A stretch of DNA of 64,000 nucleotides from JBBRHQ01 sp963815645 (lineage in GTDB: Bacteria; Actinomycetota; Thermoleophilia; Solirubrobacterales; 70-9): assembly GCA_963815645.1 (NCBI GenBank), contig CAWFHL010000004.1:124001-188000 (forward strand), in the 5' to 3' direction. Numbering within the stretch: position 1 is the first letter of the stretch; each line of letters starts with the position of its first letter. The notes below the pieces were generated by a model. It was not told where the DNA came from. It did no database searches and saw only the letters and a list, made by a program, of their open reading frames with translations. The position numbers and the translations under genes are program-made. Below, one piece after another: positions 26,464-35,569 of this stretch.

Positions 26464-27561
26464 GTGAGCATCACCTTCGCCGAAAAGCTCGCCCGGATCC
26501 CCGGCTATCAGGCGGGCGTGCCGGCCGGGCAGGCGCCCGAGCAGATCGCCGCCGGGGAGATCGCCCAGCTCGCCTCGAACGAGTCGCCGTTCCCGCCTCA
26601 CCCGGAGGTGATCGCGGCGATCGAGCGAGCGGCGCCCGCGATGAACCGCTACCCGGACCCGGGCGCCACCCTGCTGCGCCGCCGCCTCGCCGATCGCTTC
26701 GAGGTGCAGCCGGGGAACATCGCGGTCGGGAACGGCTCCTGCGAGATCCTCCTGGCCGCGGCGGCGGCCCTCTGCGAGCCGGGTGCCGAGATCGTCTACG
26801 CCTGGCCCTCCTTCTCGATCTATGCCTATCTGGCGCCGCTCTCGGGAGCGCGCGAGATCCGGGTCCCCCTCGCCGAGGGCTACGTCCACGACCTCGACGC
26901 GATGCTGACCGAGGTGACCGCTGCGACCCAGCTGCTGGTCGTCTGCAACCCCAACAACCCGACCGGCACCTGGGTCCCCGCCGCACAGATCGGCGCCTTC
27001 TGCGAGCGCGTCCCGGGCCACGTCACGGTGATCCTCGACGAGGCCTACGTCGAGTTCCAGCAGACCGACGACCCCGACGCGACTGTGGACCTGCTCTCCG
27101 AGTTCCCCAACCTCGTCCTGCTTCGTACCTTCAGCAAGTGCTACGGCCTCGCCGGGCTGCGGGTCGGCTACGGCCTCGGTTCGGCGCCGTTCCGGGCCGC
27201 GGTCGACGCGGTCCGCCAGCCTTTCGACGTCAATGCGATAGCCCAGGCGGCGGCGGCCGAGGCGATCAAGCACTCGGACGACGTGACTGGCCGGGTCGAG
27301 CAGACGATCATCGAGCGGGTCCGGGTCGAGGAGGGCCTGGCGGAGCTCGGCCTCGCCACGGCGCGGACCGAGGCGAACTTCTCCTGGGTCGCCCTCGGGG
27401 CGGCCGAGGACGAGCAGGCAGCCCTCGCCGGGCTCTCGGAGCGAGGTGTCCACGTGCGGGCCGGGACCCCGCTGGGAAGCCCAGGGCACATCCGGGTCAG
27501 CTACGGGACCCGGGAGGAGAATGAGCGTTTCCTTGCCGGGATCGAAGCAGTGCTCGACTAG
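26464..27561 (+). CDS. hisC: Histidinol-phosphate / aromatic aminotransferase
   Basis: PLP-dependent class I/II aminotransferase. 365 residues from GTG. LASNESPFPPHPEV, NPNNPTGTW, LDEAYVEF and the PLP-lysine segment RTFSKCYGLAGLRVGY are all present. HisC and aromatic-specific (Pat-type) enzymes are hard to separate by motif; the neighbours aroH, DAHP synthase, tyrA and aroA favour phenylalanine/tyrosine transamination, perhaps with histidine synthesis as well. Confidence 0.9.
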   Translation: MSITFAEKLARIPGYQAGVPAGQAPEQIAAGEIAQLASNESPFPPHPEVIAAIERAAPAMNRYPDPGATLLRRRLADRFEVQPGNIAVGNGSCEILLAAAAALCEPGAEIVYAWPSFSIYAYLAPLSGAREIRVPLAEGYVHDLDAMLTEVTAATQLLVVCNPNNPTGTWVPAAQIGAFCERVPGHVTVILDEAYVEFQQTDDPDATVDLLSEFPNLVLLRTFSKCYGLAGLRVGYGLGSAPFRAAVDAVRQPFDVNAIAQAAAAEAIKHSDDVTGRVEQTIIERVRVEEGLAELGLATARTEANFSWVALGAAEDEQAALAGLSERGVHVRAGTPLGSPGHIRVSYGTREENERFLAGIEAVLD

Positions 27562-27605
27562 ACCGGTCTCAGCTGCTAAAACTGGGCTGGATGAAGGGCG
27601 GAAGC

Positions 27606-27677
27606 ATGACGACGAGGAGCTTCGGCGCGATCAGCGCCGCCGCTCCGCCCTGCCCGCTTCACCTATTGGCGATTTAG
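27606..27677 (+). CDS. Possible 23-residue leader peptide before DAHP synthase
   Basis: ATG with GGAAG just upstream opens a short frame MTTRSFGAISAAAPPCPLHL ending LAI and TAG. It lies in the 254-base gap between hisC and the DAHP synthase gene. Downstream stems are GCGGC/GCCGC (27694-27709) and GTCCGG/CCGGAC (27684-27689 with 27722-27727). There is only one aromatic codon, so classical attenuation by Trp or Tyr is not supported. Confidence 0.3.
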   Translation: MTTRSFGAISAAAPPCPLHLLAI

Positions 27678-27815
27678 CTAGGCGTCCGGCCCCGCGGCGC
27701 AGTTGCCGCAGTCAGACTCGACCGGACCGGGCGCCGATCTCCGTCTCGCGTGCAGCGCTGCGCGCCGGCGGGCAGAAAGTACGATCTTCCAACCTTGCAG
27801 AGAGGCAGCGACAAG

Positions 27816-28898
27816 ATGATGATCGGGGTGAAAGCGGAGGCCAAGGACAGGGTCCGCGACCTGCGCATCGAGCGGGTTGTCGAGCTGATCCCGCCGGTGA
27901 CCTTGCTCGAGGAGCTGCCGCTGGGCGAACAGCGAGAGCAGGCGGTGGTCGAAGGCCGCTCGTCGGTCACCGAGGTGATCGGCGGCAGCGACGACAGGCT
28001 GCTGGTAGTGGTCGGGCCGTGCAGCGTCCACGACCCGGAGGCGGCCCTCGACTACGCCGGGCGGCTGAGCGCCGCCGCCGGAGATCTGGGCGAGGACCTG
28101 CTGGTGGCGATGCGGGTCTACTTCGAGAAGCCGCGGACCACTACGGGCTGGAAGGGGCTGATCAACGACCCCCACCTCGACGGCTCGGGGGACGTCAACG
28201 CCGGCCTGCGGGTGGCCCGGGAGCTGCTGCTCGAGGTGCTCGACCTCGGGCTGCGGATCGGCTGCGAGTTCCTCGACCCGATCACCCCCCAGTACATCTC
28301 CGACGCGGTCGCCTGGGGCGCGATCGGGGCCCGCACGACCGAGAGCCAGATCCACCGCCAGCTCGGGTCCGGCCTGTCGATGCCGGTCGGCTTCAAGAAC
28401 CGCACCGACGGCGACGTCCGGGTTGCGGTTGACGCCGTGCGGGCCGCCTCCGTGCCCCACGTCTTCGCCGGAATCGACGACGCCGGCGTCCCGGCGATCC
28501 TGCATACGACCGGGAACCCGGATTGCCACATCATCCTGCGCGGCGGCGAGGCCGGCCCCAATTACGGGGAAGCGGAGATCGAGGGAGCGCTGCGACGTCT
28601 TGACACCGCCGGCCTGCCGCGGCGCGTCGTCGTCGACGCATCGCATGGGAACAGCAACAAGGACCCCGAGCTGCAGGCGAAGGTGGCTGGTGAGATCGGC
28701 GCCCAGGTGGCGGGCGGCAGCGACTCGATCGCCGGCGTCATGCTGGAGTCCTTCGTCGAGGCCGGCAGGCAGGACCTCTCCTCCGGCCTCCCGCTGACCT
28801 ACGGGCAGTCGATTACGGACGCGTGCATGGGCTGGGAGACGACGCTCGAGGTTCTCGACGGGCTCGCCGCAGCCGTCAGGGCACGCCGCTCTAGATGA
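27816..28898 (+). CDS. aroF: 3-deoxy-D-arabino-heptulosonate-7-phosphate (DAHP) synthase, type I
   Basis: First shikimate pathway enzyme, condensing phosphoenolpyruvate and erythrose 4-phosphate. 360 residues from ATG 27816, a class I-alpha (AroF/G/H) enzyme: VVVGPCSVHDPEAAL, MRVYFEKPRTTTGWKGLINDP, GARTTESQIHRQL, VGFKNRTDGD and the metal site DASHGNSNKDP. An earlier in-frame ATG at 27750 adds a non-family segment. The N-terminal IPPVTLLEELPL region is where feedback inhibitors bind in E. coli homologues. ATGA overlap with tyrA. Confidence 0.95.
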   Translation: MMIGVKAEAKDRVRDLRIERVVELIPPVTLLEELPLGEQREQAVVEGRSSVTEVIGGSDDRLLVVVGPCSVHDPEAALDYAGRLSAAAGDLGEDLLVAMRVYFEKPRTTTGWKGLINDPHLDGSGDVNAGLRVARELLLEVLDLGLRIGCEFLDPITPQYISDAVAWGAIGARTTESQIHRQLGSGLSMPVGFKNRTDGDVRVAVDAVRAASVPHVFAGIDDAGVPAILHTTGNPDCHIILRGGEAGPNYGEAEIEGALRRLDTAGLPRRVVVDASHGNSNKDPELQAKVAGEIGAQVAGGSDSIAGVMLESFVEAGRQDLSSGLPLTYGQSITDACMGWETTLEVLDGLAAAVRARRSR

Positions 28899-29980
28899 GG
28901 ATCGCAGTGCTCGGGGTCGGGCTGATCGGCGGCTCGATCGGGCTGGCAGCGCGGCGGCGGCTGGGGGCGGAGGTGGTCGGCCACGATCCCGATCCGGCGA
29001 CCGTCTCGGCGGCGCTCGAAGCGGGGGCGATCGATAGCGCCGCGAGCGGGCCGGGCGAGGCCTGCGAAGGAGCCGAGGTCGTCTTCTGCGCGGCGCCTGT
29101 TGGAGCCCTGGTGGAGGTCGCCGAGGCGGCTCTCGCCGCCTCGGGACCGGGGACCGTGGTCACCGACGCCGGCTCCACCAAGCGCGAGATCGTCGCGGAG
29201 CTCGGGGATGACGAGCGCTTCGTCGGGGGGCATCCGCTCGCCGGGGCGGAGACCGCCGGGGTCGAGAACGCGCGCGAGGAGCTGTTCGAGGGGGCGCGTT
29301 GGTACCTGGCGCCATCGGCGATCTCGGCCGGGGTCCTCTACGACCGCCTGCAGCGTGCGATCGCGGGCCTCGGCGCCAGGCCGCAGGCGATCGATGCCGA
29401 GGTTCACGATCGCCTCATGGCGACGGCCAGCCACCTGCCCCATGTGGTCGCCAACGCCGTAGCCGATCAGGCGGCGGCCGAGCTGAGGCGGGACTCGGAG
29501 CGGCTCGGAGAGATGGGGCCGAGCCTGCGGGACGCGACCCGGGTCGCGGGAGCGAACCCGGAGGTCTGGGCAGACATCTTCGCCAGCAACCGCGAATCGG
29601 TCGCCGAGGCGGTGGACTCGGTGATCGGCCGGCTGGAGCGGGCCTCGCGGTTGATCCGCGAAGGCGACGGTGCGGGGTTGGCCGCGTGGCAGCGAGAGGC
29701 GGGCCTCTCACGCCGTGCCCTGCTCGAGTCCGAGGGCGCCGCCGGCCCTGTCCAGGAGCTGCGGCTGGTGGTCCCGAACCGGCCGGGGATCGTCGCCGGC
29801 CTCGCCCTGGCCCTGGGGGATGCCGGAATCAATATCGAGGACATGGCGCTCTATCCGGCGCAGGACATGTCCACCGGCGCGATCGCCCTCTGGGTCGCCG
29901 GACAGGCCGAGGCCGGGCGCGCCGCGGCGCTGGTCCGGGGGATGGGCCACACGGTGTCCGTGCTCGGGGCCGGCGATTAG
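28895..29980 (+). CDS. tyrA: Prephenate dehydrogenase with C-terminal ACT domain
   Basis: NAD(P)-dependent oxidative decarboxylation of prephenate in tyrosine synthesis. 361 residues. N-terminal Rossmann motif GVGLIGGSIG, then TDAGSTKREI, GGHPLAGAETAG and ATASHLPHVVANAV, all conserved in TyrA. The final 75 residues (LRLVVPNRPGIVAGLALALGDAGINIEDM) are an ACT-like regulatory domain. Its stop overlaps the beginning of aroA. Confidence 0.95.
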   Translation: MRIAVLGVGLIGGSIGLAARRRLGAEVVGHDPDPATVSAALEAGAIDSAASGPGEACEGAEVVFCAAPVGALVEVAEAALAASGPGTVVTDAGSTKREIVAELGDDERFVGGHPLAGAETAGVENAREELFEGARWYLAPSAISAGVLYDRLQRAIAGLGARPQAIDAEVHDRLMATASHLPHVVANAVADQAAAELRRDSERLGEMGPSLRDATRVAGANPEVWADIFASNRESVAEAVDSVIGRLERASRLIREGDGAGLAAWQREAGLSRRALLESEGAAGPVQELRLVVPNRPGIVAGLALALGDAGINIEDMALYPAQDMSTGAIALWVAGQAEAGRAAALVRGMGHTVSVLGAGD

Positions 29981-31284
29981 CGGCGCCCGCTTCAGCCCCA
30001 GCGGTCCGCTCCTCGGCGCCCTGCGCCCGCCGCCCGACAAGTCGATCTCCCACCGGGCGGCACTGATCGCCGCGATCGGGGAGGGCCCGACAGCGATCGA
30101 GGGGTTCCTTGACTCGGCGGATACCCGCTCCACCCTGGCGGCGGTCGGCGCCCTCGGCGCCGGGGTGGGCGCGAGCAGCGGCAGCTCGGGCCCGCTCCCG
30201 GGACGGTTCACGATCGAGGGAATGGGGTTGCGGGGAGCCGTCCCGGGGCTGGATATCGACGTTGGCAACGCCGGCACCCTGCTGCGGCTGCTGCCGGGCT
30301 GGCTGGCGGGACAGGACTCCGGGAGCTGGACGATCGACGGGGACGAGTCGATCAGGCGGCGGCCGGTGGACAGGATCACGGAGCCGCTGCGGCTGATGGG
30401 CTCCCGGATCGAGTCCGGCGACGGGGGGCTGGCGCCGATCCGGATCGAGGGATCGCCGCTCAGCGGTATCTCCTACCGGCTGCCCGTGGCAAGCGCCCAG
30501 GTCAAGTCCTGCCTGCTACTCGCCGGGCTGCTGGCCGAGGGGGAGACTCGGGTGATCGAGTCCTCGCCGACGCGGGACCACTCCGAGCGCATGCTCGCCG
30601 CCGCCGGGGCCGAGGTCGGTCGCGACGGCGAGACGGTGACGATCCGTCCCGCGGATCGGCTCGAGCCCGGCGAGATCGTCATCCCCGGCGACCTCTCCTC
30701 CGCCGCCTTCTTCATCGTCGCCGCGACGATCGTGCCCGGCAGCCGGGTGCGCCTCGACGGGGTCGGGCTCAACCCGACGCGCTGCGGCGTGATCGAGATC
30801 CTGGGGCGGATGGGCGCGGCGATCGAGGTCAGCGAGGAGCGGGGACGCGGGGGCGAGCCGGTCGGAGCGATCGAGGTCTCGGCGGCCGAGCTGGGCGGCA
30901 CCACGGTCGGAGGGAGACGAGATCCCCCTGGCGATCGACGAGCTGCCGCTGATCGCCCTGGCGGCGTGCTTCGCGGAGGGGGAGACGGTGATCGCCGGCG
31001 CGTCCGAGCTGCGGCGCAAGGAGTCGGACCGGATCGAGACCGTGACCGGGGCCTTGGCGGGGCTCGGCGCCGCGATCGAGCCTACCCCGGACGGCATGGT
31101 GATCCCGGGTGGGGGAGGGATCGACGGAGGCAGGGTCGACTCGCACGGCGATCACCGGATCGCGATGCTCGGCGCGATCGCGGGGCTCGCCTCGCGCCGG
31201 GGGGTCGAGGTCGACGGGATCAATGCGGCTGCGATCAGCTACCCGGGCTTTGCCGCGGACCTGGAGTCGCTTCGCGTCAACTAG
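29976..31284 (+). CDS. aroA: AroA, EPSP synthase, one frameshift, unusual start
   Basis: Sixth shikimate enzyme, 5-enolpyruvylshikimate-3-phosphate synthase. PDKSISHRA, NAGTLLRLL, ASAQVKSCLLLAGL, GDLSSAAFF and ELRRKESDRIE are family motifs; HGDHRIAM is near the end. Close to 30920 one extra base breaks the frame, and the sequence resumes as DEIPLAIDELPLIAL, the catalytic aspartate segment. Restored length about 435 residues. No ATG, GTG or TTG lies near the expected N-terminus; the likely initiator is ATT at 29976 overlapping the tyrA TAG, unless a base is wrong there. Confidence 0.9.
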
Positions 31285-31645
31285 CGCTGGGATGCCCGAC
31301 CCCGGGCCAGGGGGAGAGCAGCAGCAGAAGCCTGGAGTCCGCCCGCGCCCGCACCTCGTGACGCTCGTTGGGCTCGAACGCGGCCAACAGGCCAGCCTCC
31401 CCCGAGACGCTCTCCCCGCCGGGGCGGGAAAGCTCGATCTCCCCGGAGACGACGAGCATCCAGGCACGCTCATGAACCTGGTGCTCGCCCATCTCTTCGC
31501 CGGCCGGCAATTCGATCACGATCGCCCTGCCCTCGTCGTCGGAGGTGATCACCTCCGGCTGGTGCGCCTTGACGTCGAGGGCGCCGAGGTCCCAGGTCTG
31601 CATCTCCACCCCTTCACGGTCGCTGTGAGGGTCAAACATATCCAT
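31277..31645 (-). CDS. Small cupin-domain protein
   Basis: 122-residue single-domain cupin. The two barrel motifs are GEEMGEHQVHERAWMLVVSGEIEL and ERHEVRARADSRLLLL, with histidines and glutamate that could bind a metal (GEHQVHE). No catalytic assignment is possible; such proteins range from sensors to isomerases. Convergent with aroA, overlapping its 3' end by eight bases. Upstream TAATCG nine bases before the ATG is a near-match to the local -10 box. Confidence 0.75.
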   Translation of the reverse strand: MDMFDPHSDREGVEMQTWDLGALDVKAHQPEVITSDDEGRAIVIELPAGEEMGEHQVHERAWMLVVSGEIELSRPGGESVSGEAGLLAAFEPNERHEVRARADSRLLLLLSPWPGVGHPSAS

Positions 31646-31666
31646 GCCGGAGCACGATTAGGCTTT

Positions 31667-31800
31667 TGGCCGGCGCGGTGTAGTGCCGGCACAGGCATGT
31701 CGGGCGGCGAAGCCACCGCAGGTGGTTGCGATGGCCGGCGCGGTGTTAGCGCCGACACAGGCATGTGAGGCGGCGCAGCCGCCGCCGGTAGTTTCTTAGC
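31667..31800 (+). repeat. Tandem 65-bp repeat, two copies, before cmk
   Basis: TGGCCGGCGCGGTG begins at 31667 and again at 31732. Both copies continue with a variant of GCCGGCACAGGCATGT and a GGCGGC/GCC-rich hairpin (31769-31783 in copy 2: GGCGGC-GCA-GCCGCC). Copy 2 also forms GGCGC/GCGCC at 31737-31753. The loops differ while arms are kept, so structure seems conserved. Copy 2 ends at the cmk start. Confidence 0.7.
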
Positions 31801-31801
31801 C

Positions 31802-32408
31802 ATGGTGATCGCGATCGACGGCCCCGCCGGCGCCGGTAAGTCGTCGGTTGCGAGGGGGGTCGCGGCAGCCCTCGGCTTCACCTATCTCGACTCGGGGGCG
31901 ATGTACCGCTGCGTGGCGCTCGAGGCGCTGCGAGCAGAGGCCGACCTGGACGACGCCGAGGCGGTCGGGAGGATCGCCGCGGGGTGTGAGATCGATCTGG
32001 CGAGCGGGGAGCTTCGGGAGCCCTCCGGTCTCGGAGGCAGCTTCCCGCGTCTCCGTTCACCCGCAGGTCCGCGAGGCGATGGTCGCCCGCCAAAGGGAGC
32101 TGATCGCGAGCGGCGATTTCGTCGCCGAGGGTCGCGACATCGGCACGGTCGTCTGCCCGGATGCCCCGTTGAAGCTGTACCTAACCGCGTCGGAGCGGGA
32201 GCGGGCCCGCCGCCGGGCCGCCGAGAGCGGCGAGGACCCCGAGCGGGTGCTCGCCTCCCAGCGGAACCGGGACCGTCGCGACCGTGAGCGCGAGCACGGG
32301 AGGCTGAGGCCGGCTGAGGACGCAATCGAGCTCGACACCTCCGGCCTCCCTCTGGACGAAGTGATTGAGCGGGTCGTAGGCCTGGCGCGCGAGAGGGGCC
32401 TGGCTTGA
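31802..32408 (+). CDS. cmk: Cytidylate kinase, one frameshift
   Basis: Phosphorylates CMP and dCMP. P-loop GPAGAGKSS at residues 6-14 and YLDSGAMYR follow the start. One extra base near 32013 breaks the frame, which resumes as SPPVSEAASRVSVHPQVREAM and continues through GDFVAEGRDIGTVVCPDAPLKLYL and AEDAIELDTSGL. Restored length is about 202 residues; the stretch that usually precedes the RSPxVS motif is some ten residues shorter than in most Cmk proteins. TTGA overlap with der. Confidence 0.9.
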
Positions 32409-33745
32409 CGGCGGCGGCCGCGCGCCCCGCGGTCGCGGTCGTCGGCTTCCCGAATGTCGGCAAGAGCGCCCTGGTCAACCGCCTCGCCGGCGGGCGGGAG
32501 GCCGTCACCCACTCCGAGCCCGGCGTGACCCGGGACCGCAAGCGGATGGGCTGCGATTGGAACGGCGTCTACTTCGACTTGATCGACACCGGCGGCATCG
32601 ACCTGGCCGACGAGGCCGAGCTCGCCCGAGATGTCCAGCGCCAGGCGAGCGAGGCGATGAGCGAGGCCGAGCTGGTGCTGATGGTGGTCGACGCGAGGGC
32701 GGGCCTTCGTGGAGGCGACGCCGACCTGGCCGCCTCGCTGCGCGGCTCGGCGACCCCGGTGCTGGTCGCGGCGAACAAGGTCGACCGCCCGGAGGACTCG
32801 CACCTCGCCGCGGAGTTCCACGGACTGGGTCTCGGTGAGCCTTCTCCGGTTTCGGCCACCCACGGTCTGGGCACAGGGGACCTGCTCGACCGAATCGTCT
32901 CCGGGCTCGGAGCCGCCCCTGTCCACGCCGATGACGAGGCGCCCCCGCGGCTGGCGATCATCGGGCGGCCCAACGTCGGCAAGTCCTCGCTGCTCAACGC
33001 CCTGCTCGGCGTCGAGCGGGTGATCGTCTCCGAAACCGCCGGCACGACCAGGGACGCGATCGACACCGAGGTCGAATATGAGGGCCGGCCGGTGGTGCTG
33101 GTAGACACCGCCGGCCTCCGGCGCCGCTCGAAGGTGGCCGGTACGGTCGACTACTACGCCCAGCTGCGCTCCCAGCGGGCCGTGGAGAGCGCCGACGTCG
33201 CGATCGTGGTCTGCGACGCGTCCGAGGGGGTCACCGCCGAGGACTTGAGGATCGCCGAGATGGCGATGCGCTCCGGATGCGCGACCCTGGTCGTGCTCAA
33301 CAAGTGGGACATCACCCGCACTGACATCGACGACGCCAGGGCACGGGTCCGCCGCAAGCTGCGGCTGCGCCCGGAGGTCGTCACCTGCTCCGCCCTAGGC
33401 GGGCGCGGGGTCGGTGGGCTGCTCGGCCGGGCCCTCGGTCTCGCGGGCCGCGCCGCCGCCCGCTTCCCAACCCCGGAGCTGAACCGCCTGGTCTCCGAGA
33501 TCGTCGCCAAGACGCCCCCTCCCTCGAAGCGGGGGCGGCGGCTGCGGCTCTACTACGCGGCACAGGTCGGCGATCGCCCGCCGCGGATCGCGATCCAGGT
33601 CAACGACCGCCGCCTGATCTCGCGCGAGTGGGCCTACCACCTGGAGAACCGGCTGCGGGAAGCCGGCTCGCTGCAGGGTGTTCCGCTGGTGATCGACTTC
33701 GTCCCGCACAGCGGCCGCGACCGGCGTGGGCAACGCTCCCGCTAG
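32405..33745 (+). CDS. der: Der (EngA), double GTPase for ribosome assembly
   Basis: Tandem-GTPase involved in 50S subunit maturation. 446 residues from TTG. First G domain: GFPNVGKSALVN, DTGGIDL, NKVD; second: GRPNVGKSSLLN, DTAGLRRRSKV, NKWD; then a KH-like domain with PTPELNRLVSEIV and the C-terminus. All nucleotide-binding motifs are intact. Confidence 0.97.
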   Translation: MTAAAARPAVAVVGFPNVGKSALVNRLAGGREAVTHSEPGVTRDRKRMGCDWNGVYFDLIDTGGIDLADEAELARDVQRQASEAMSEAELVLMVVDARAGLRGGDADLAASLRGSATPVLVAANKVDRPEDSHLAAEFHGLGLGEPSPVSATHGLGTGDLLDRIVSGLGAAPVHADDEAPPRLAIIGRPNVGKSSLLNALLGVERVIVSETAGTTRDAIDTEVEYEGRPVVLVDTAGLRRRSKVAGTVDYYAQLRSQRAVESADVAIVVCDASEGVTAEDLRIAEMAMRSGCATLVVLNKWDITRTDIDDARARVRRKLRLRPEVVTCSALGGRGVGGLLGRALGLAGRAAARFPTPELNRLVSEIVAKTPPPSKRGRRLRLYYAAQVGDRPPRIAIQVNDRRLISREWAYHLENRLREAGSLQGVPLVIDFVPHSGRDRRGQRSR

Positions 33746-33782
33746 TCTCTGGTGCCTCAAACCGCAAGGAGAAGACCTTCAG

Positions 33783-35030
33783 ATGTCCGATACCCGACCG
33801 CTGGCAGACGGCGAGTACCTGTTCACCTCGGAGTCGGTGACCGAGGGGCACCCCGACAAGATCTGCGACCAGATCTCCGATGGCGTCCTCGACGCCGTGA
33901 TGAAGGAGGATCCGGAGGGCCGCGTTGCCTGCGAGACGCTGGTCAACACGGGCATGGCCGTGGTCTGCGGGGAGATCTCCACCACGGCCCACCTCAACGT
34001 CCCGGAGATCGTCCGCGAGACGATCCGTGGGATCGGCTACGACCGCGGCGCGCTCGGCTACGACTGCGACCACATCTCGGTGCTGGTCTCGCTCGACGAG
34101 CAGTCGCCGGACATCGCCCAGGGCGTCGACCATGCGCTCGAGACGCGTCAGGACCCCTCCGACGAGGACGAGCTCGATGTCGCAGGGGCCGGTGACCAGG
34201 GGATGATGTTCGGCTACGCGACGAACGAGACCGATGCGCTGATGCCGATGCCGATCCAGATCGCCCACCGGCTCGCCGAGCGCCTCTCGGAGGTGCGCAA
34301 GGACGGCACCCTTCCCCATCTGCGTCCCGACGGCAAGACTCAGGTCACGGTGCGCTACGCCGACGGTCGCCCCGTCGGGGTCGAGAAGCTGCTGATCTCC
34401 ACCCAGCACGACCCCGGCTTCGAGGTGGGCGAGCAGATCCGGGAGCAGCTCTGGGATCACGTCGTCACGCCGGTGCTCGCCGAGGGCTACCCCGATGTCT
34501 TCGACGAGGACCGTCTGCGCGGCGAGTTCCTGGTCAACCCGACCGGAAAATTCGTGATCGGGGGGCCGGTGGGGGATGCCGGGCTGACCGGCCGCAAGAT
34601 CATCGTCGACACCTACGGCGGCGCGGCGCGCCACGGCGGTGGTGCCTTCTCGGGCAAGGACCCCTCGAAGGTCGACCGCTCGGCCGCCTACGCGACGCGC
34701 CACGTCGCCAAGAACATCGTCGCCGCCGGGCTCGCCGAGCGCTGTGAGGTCCAGGTCGCCTATGCGATCGGCGTCGCGCACCCGGTCTCGGTGATGGTCG
34801 AGACCTTCGGCACCGGGCGCCTCCACGACTCCGAGATCTCGAGGATCGTCAACAAGGAGTTCGACCTCCGCCCAGGCGCATTCCGCAGCTACCTGGACCT
34901 CCACAGGCCGATCTTCCAGAAGACCGCCGCCTACGGCCACTTCGGCCGCGAGGACCCGGACTTCACCTGGGAGCGGATCGACCGGGTCGACGCCCTCCGC
35001 AAGGCCTCGAAGGCGGGCGCCGCAGCCTGA
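33783..35030 (+). CDS. metK: S-adenosylmethionine synthetase
   Basis: Makes S-adenosylmethionine from methionine and ATP. 415 residues from ATG 33783, preceded by AAGGAG and, further up, TAGTCT (33743-33748). FTSESVTEGHPDKICDQ, GAGDQGMMFGYA, and GGAARHGGGAFSGKDPSKVDRSAAY are MetK signatures. No SAM riboswitch can fit in the 37-base gap after der. Confidence 0.98.
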   Translation: MSDTRPLADGEYLFTSESVTEGHPDKICDQISDGVLDAVMKEDPEGRVACETLVNTGMAVVCGEISTTAHLNVPEIVRETIRGIGYDRGALGYDCDHISVLVSLDEQSPDIAQGVDHALETRQDPSDEDELDVAGAGDQGMMFGYATNETDALMPMPIQIAHRLAERLSEVRKDGTLPHLRPDGKTQVTVRYADGRPVGVEKLLISTQHDPGFEVGEQIREQLWDHVVTPVLAEGYPDVFDEDRLRGEFLVNPTGKFVIGGPVGDAGLTGRKIIVDTYGGAARHGGGAFSGKDPSKVDRSAAYATRHVAKNIVAAGLAERCEVQVAYAIGVAHPVSVMVETFGTGRLHDSEISRIVNKEFDLRPGAFRSYLDLHRPIFQKTAAYGHFGREDPDFTWERIDRVDALRKASKAGAAA

Positions 35031-35033
35031 GCC

Positions 35034-35528
35034 CTACTGGGCCTCGCCGAGACCGTGGGAGCCGGCGGCGCCGGCTCCGGTCGCTTTGTCGACACGGTGC
35101 ACGACCTGCGCCGGGTCGGCCACCCCGGCGAAGATGAAGTTGTAATCGTCGCTGCCGGCAGTGTCGAAGTCGACGTCGCCGATCTGCATCAGCCGCTGGT
35201 AGACCGACTGCTCGTAGTTGACGTTCTGGACGCGCTCCAGCCGGGTTTCCTGGATCTCGCGCGAGACGATCCCCCGCTTGATGTTCAGCCGGCGGTCGGT
35301 GATCGTGTAGGTGGTCGCGACCCGCTTGATGAAGCCGACCAGGACGGTGATCGCCAGGATCGCCAGGACGACGGCGAAGACCGTGGCACTGCTGTCGCTG
35401 ATCAGCTTCGTGATCACCCCGGCGACCACTGCGATCAGCGCCCCCTTCAGGTAGAAACCGAGGATCGCCCGCCAGGAAGGGTGGCCCTCGAAGATCACCT
35501 TCTCGCCCGGATGAAGGGTGAGCGACAT
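35034..35528 (-). CDS. Membrane protein with bacterial PH domain (YdbS-like)
   Basis: 164 residues. MSLTLHPGEKVIFEGHPSWRAI at the N-terminus, two adjacent membrane helices (about 25-45 and 52-75), then a bacterial PH2 domain with TTYTITDRRLNIKRGIVSREIQETRLERVQNV, the hallmark of the DUF304/YdbS family. Role unknown. Convergent with metK; divergent from priA. TATGCT (35536-35541, minus strand) sits seven bases before its ATG. Confidence 0.82.
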   Translation of the reverse strand: MSLTLHPGEKVIFEGHPSWRAILGFYLKGALIAVVAGVITKLISDSSATVFAVVLAILAITVLVGFIKRVATTYTITDRRLNIKRGIVSREIQETRLERVQNVNYEQSVYQRLMQIGDVDFDTAGSDDYNFIFAGVADPAQVVHRVDKATGAGAAGSHGLGEAQ

Positions 35529-35535
35529 CGCGGGC

Positions 35536-35563
35536 AGCATATGTCCTCGCTGGACCCTAGGTT
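35536..35563. promoter_or_regulatory. Divergent -10 boxes for the PH-domain gene and priA
   Basis: Minus strand TATGCT at 35536-35541 lies seven bases before the PH-domain ATG; plus strand TAGGTT at 35558-35563 lies six bases before the priA ATG. Neither gene has a Shine-Dalgarno sequence. Confidence 0.5.
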
Positions 35564-35569
35564 GGGTGC

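Noticed and set aside
27606..27677. Classical aromatic attenuator peptide
   Set aside because: The frame has one Phe codon and no Trp or Tyr codons.
31667..31800. CRISPR array
   Set aside because: Only two repeats of 65 bases in direct tandem without spacers and no cas genes.
33746..33782. SAM riboswitch before metK
   Set aside because: Only 37 bases, no room for an aptamer.
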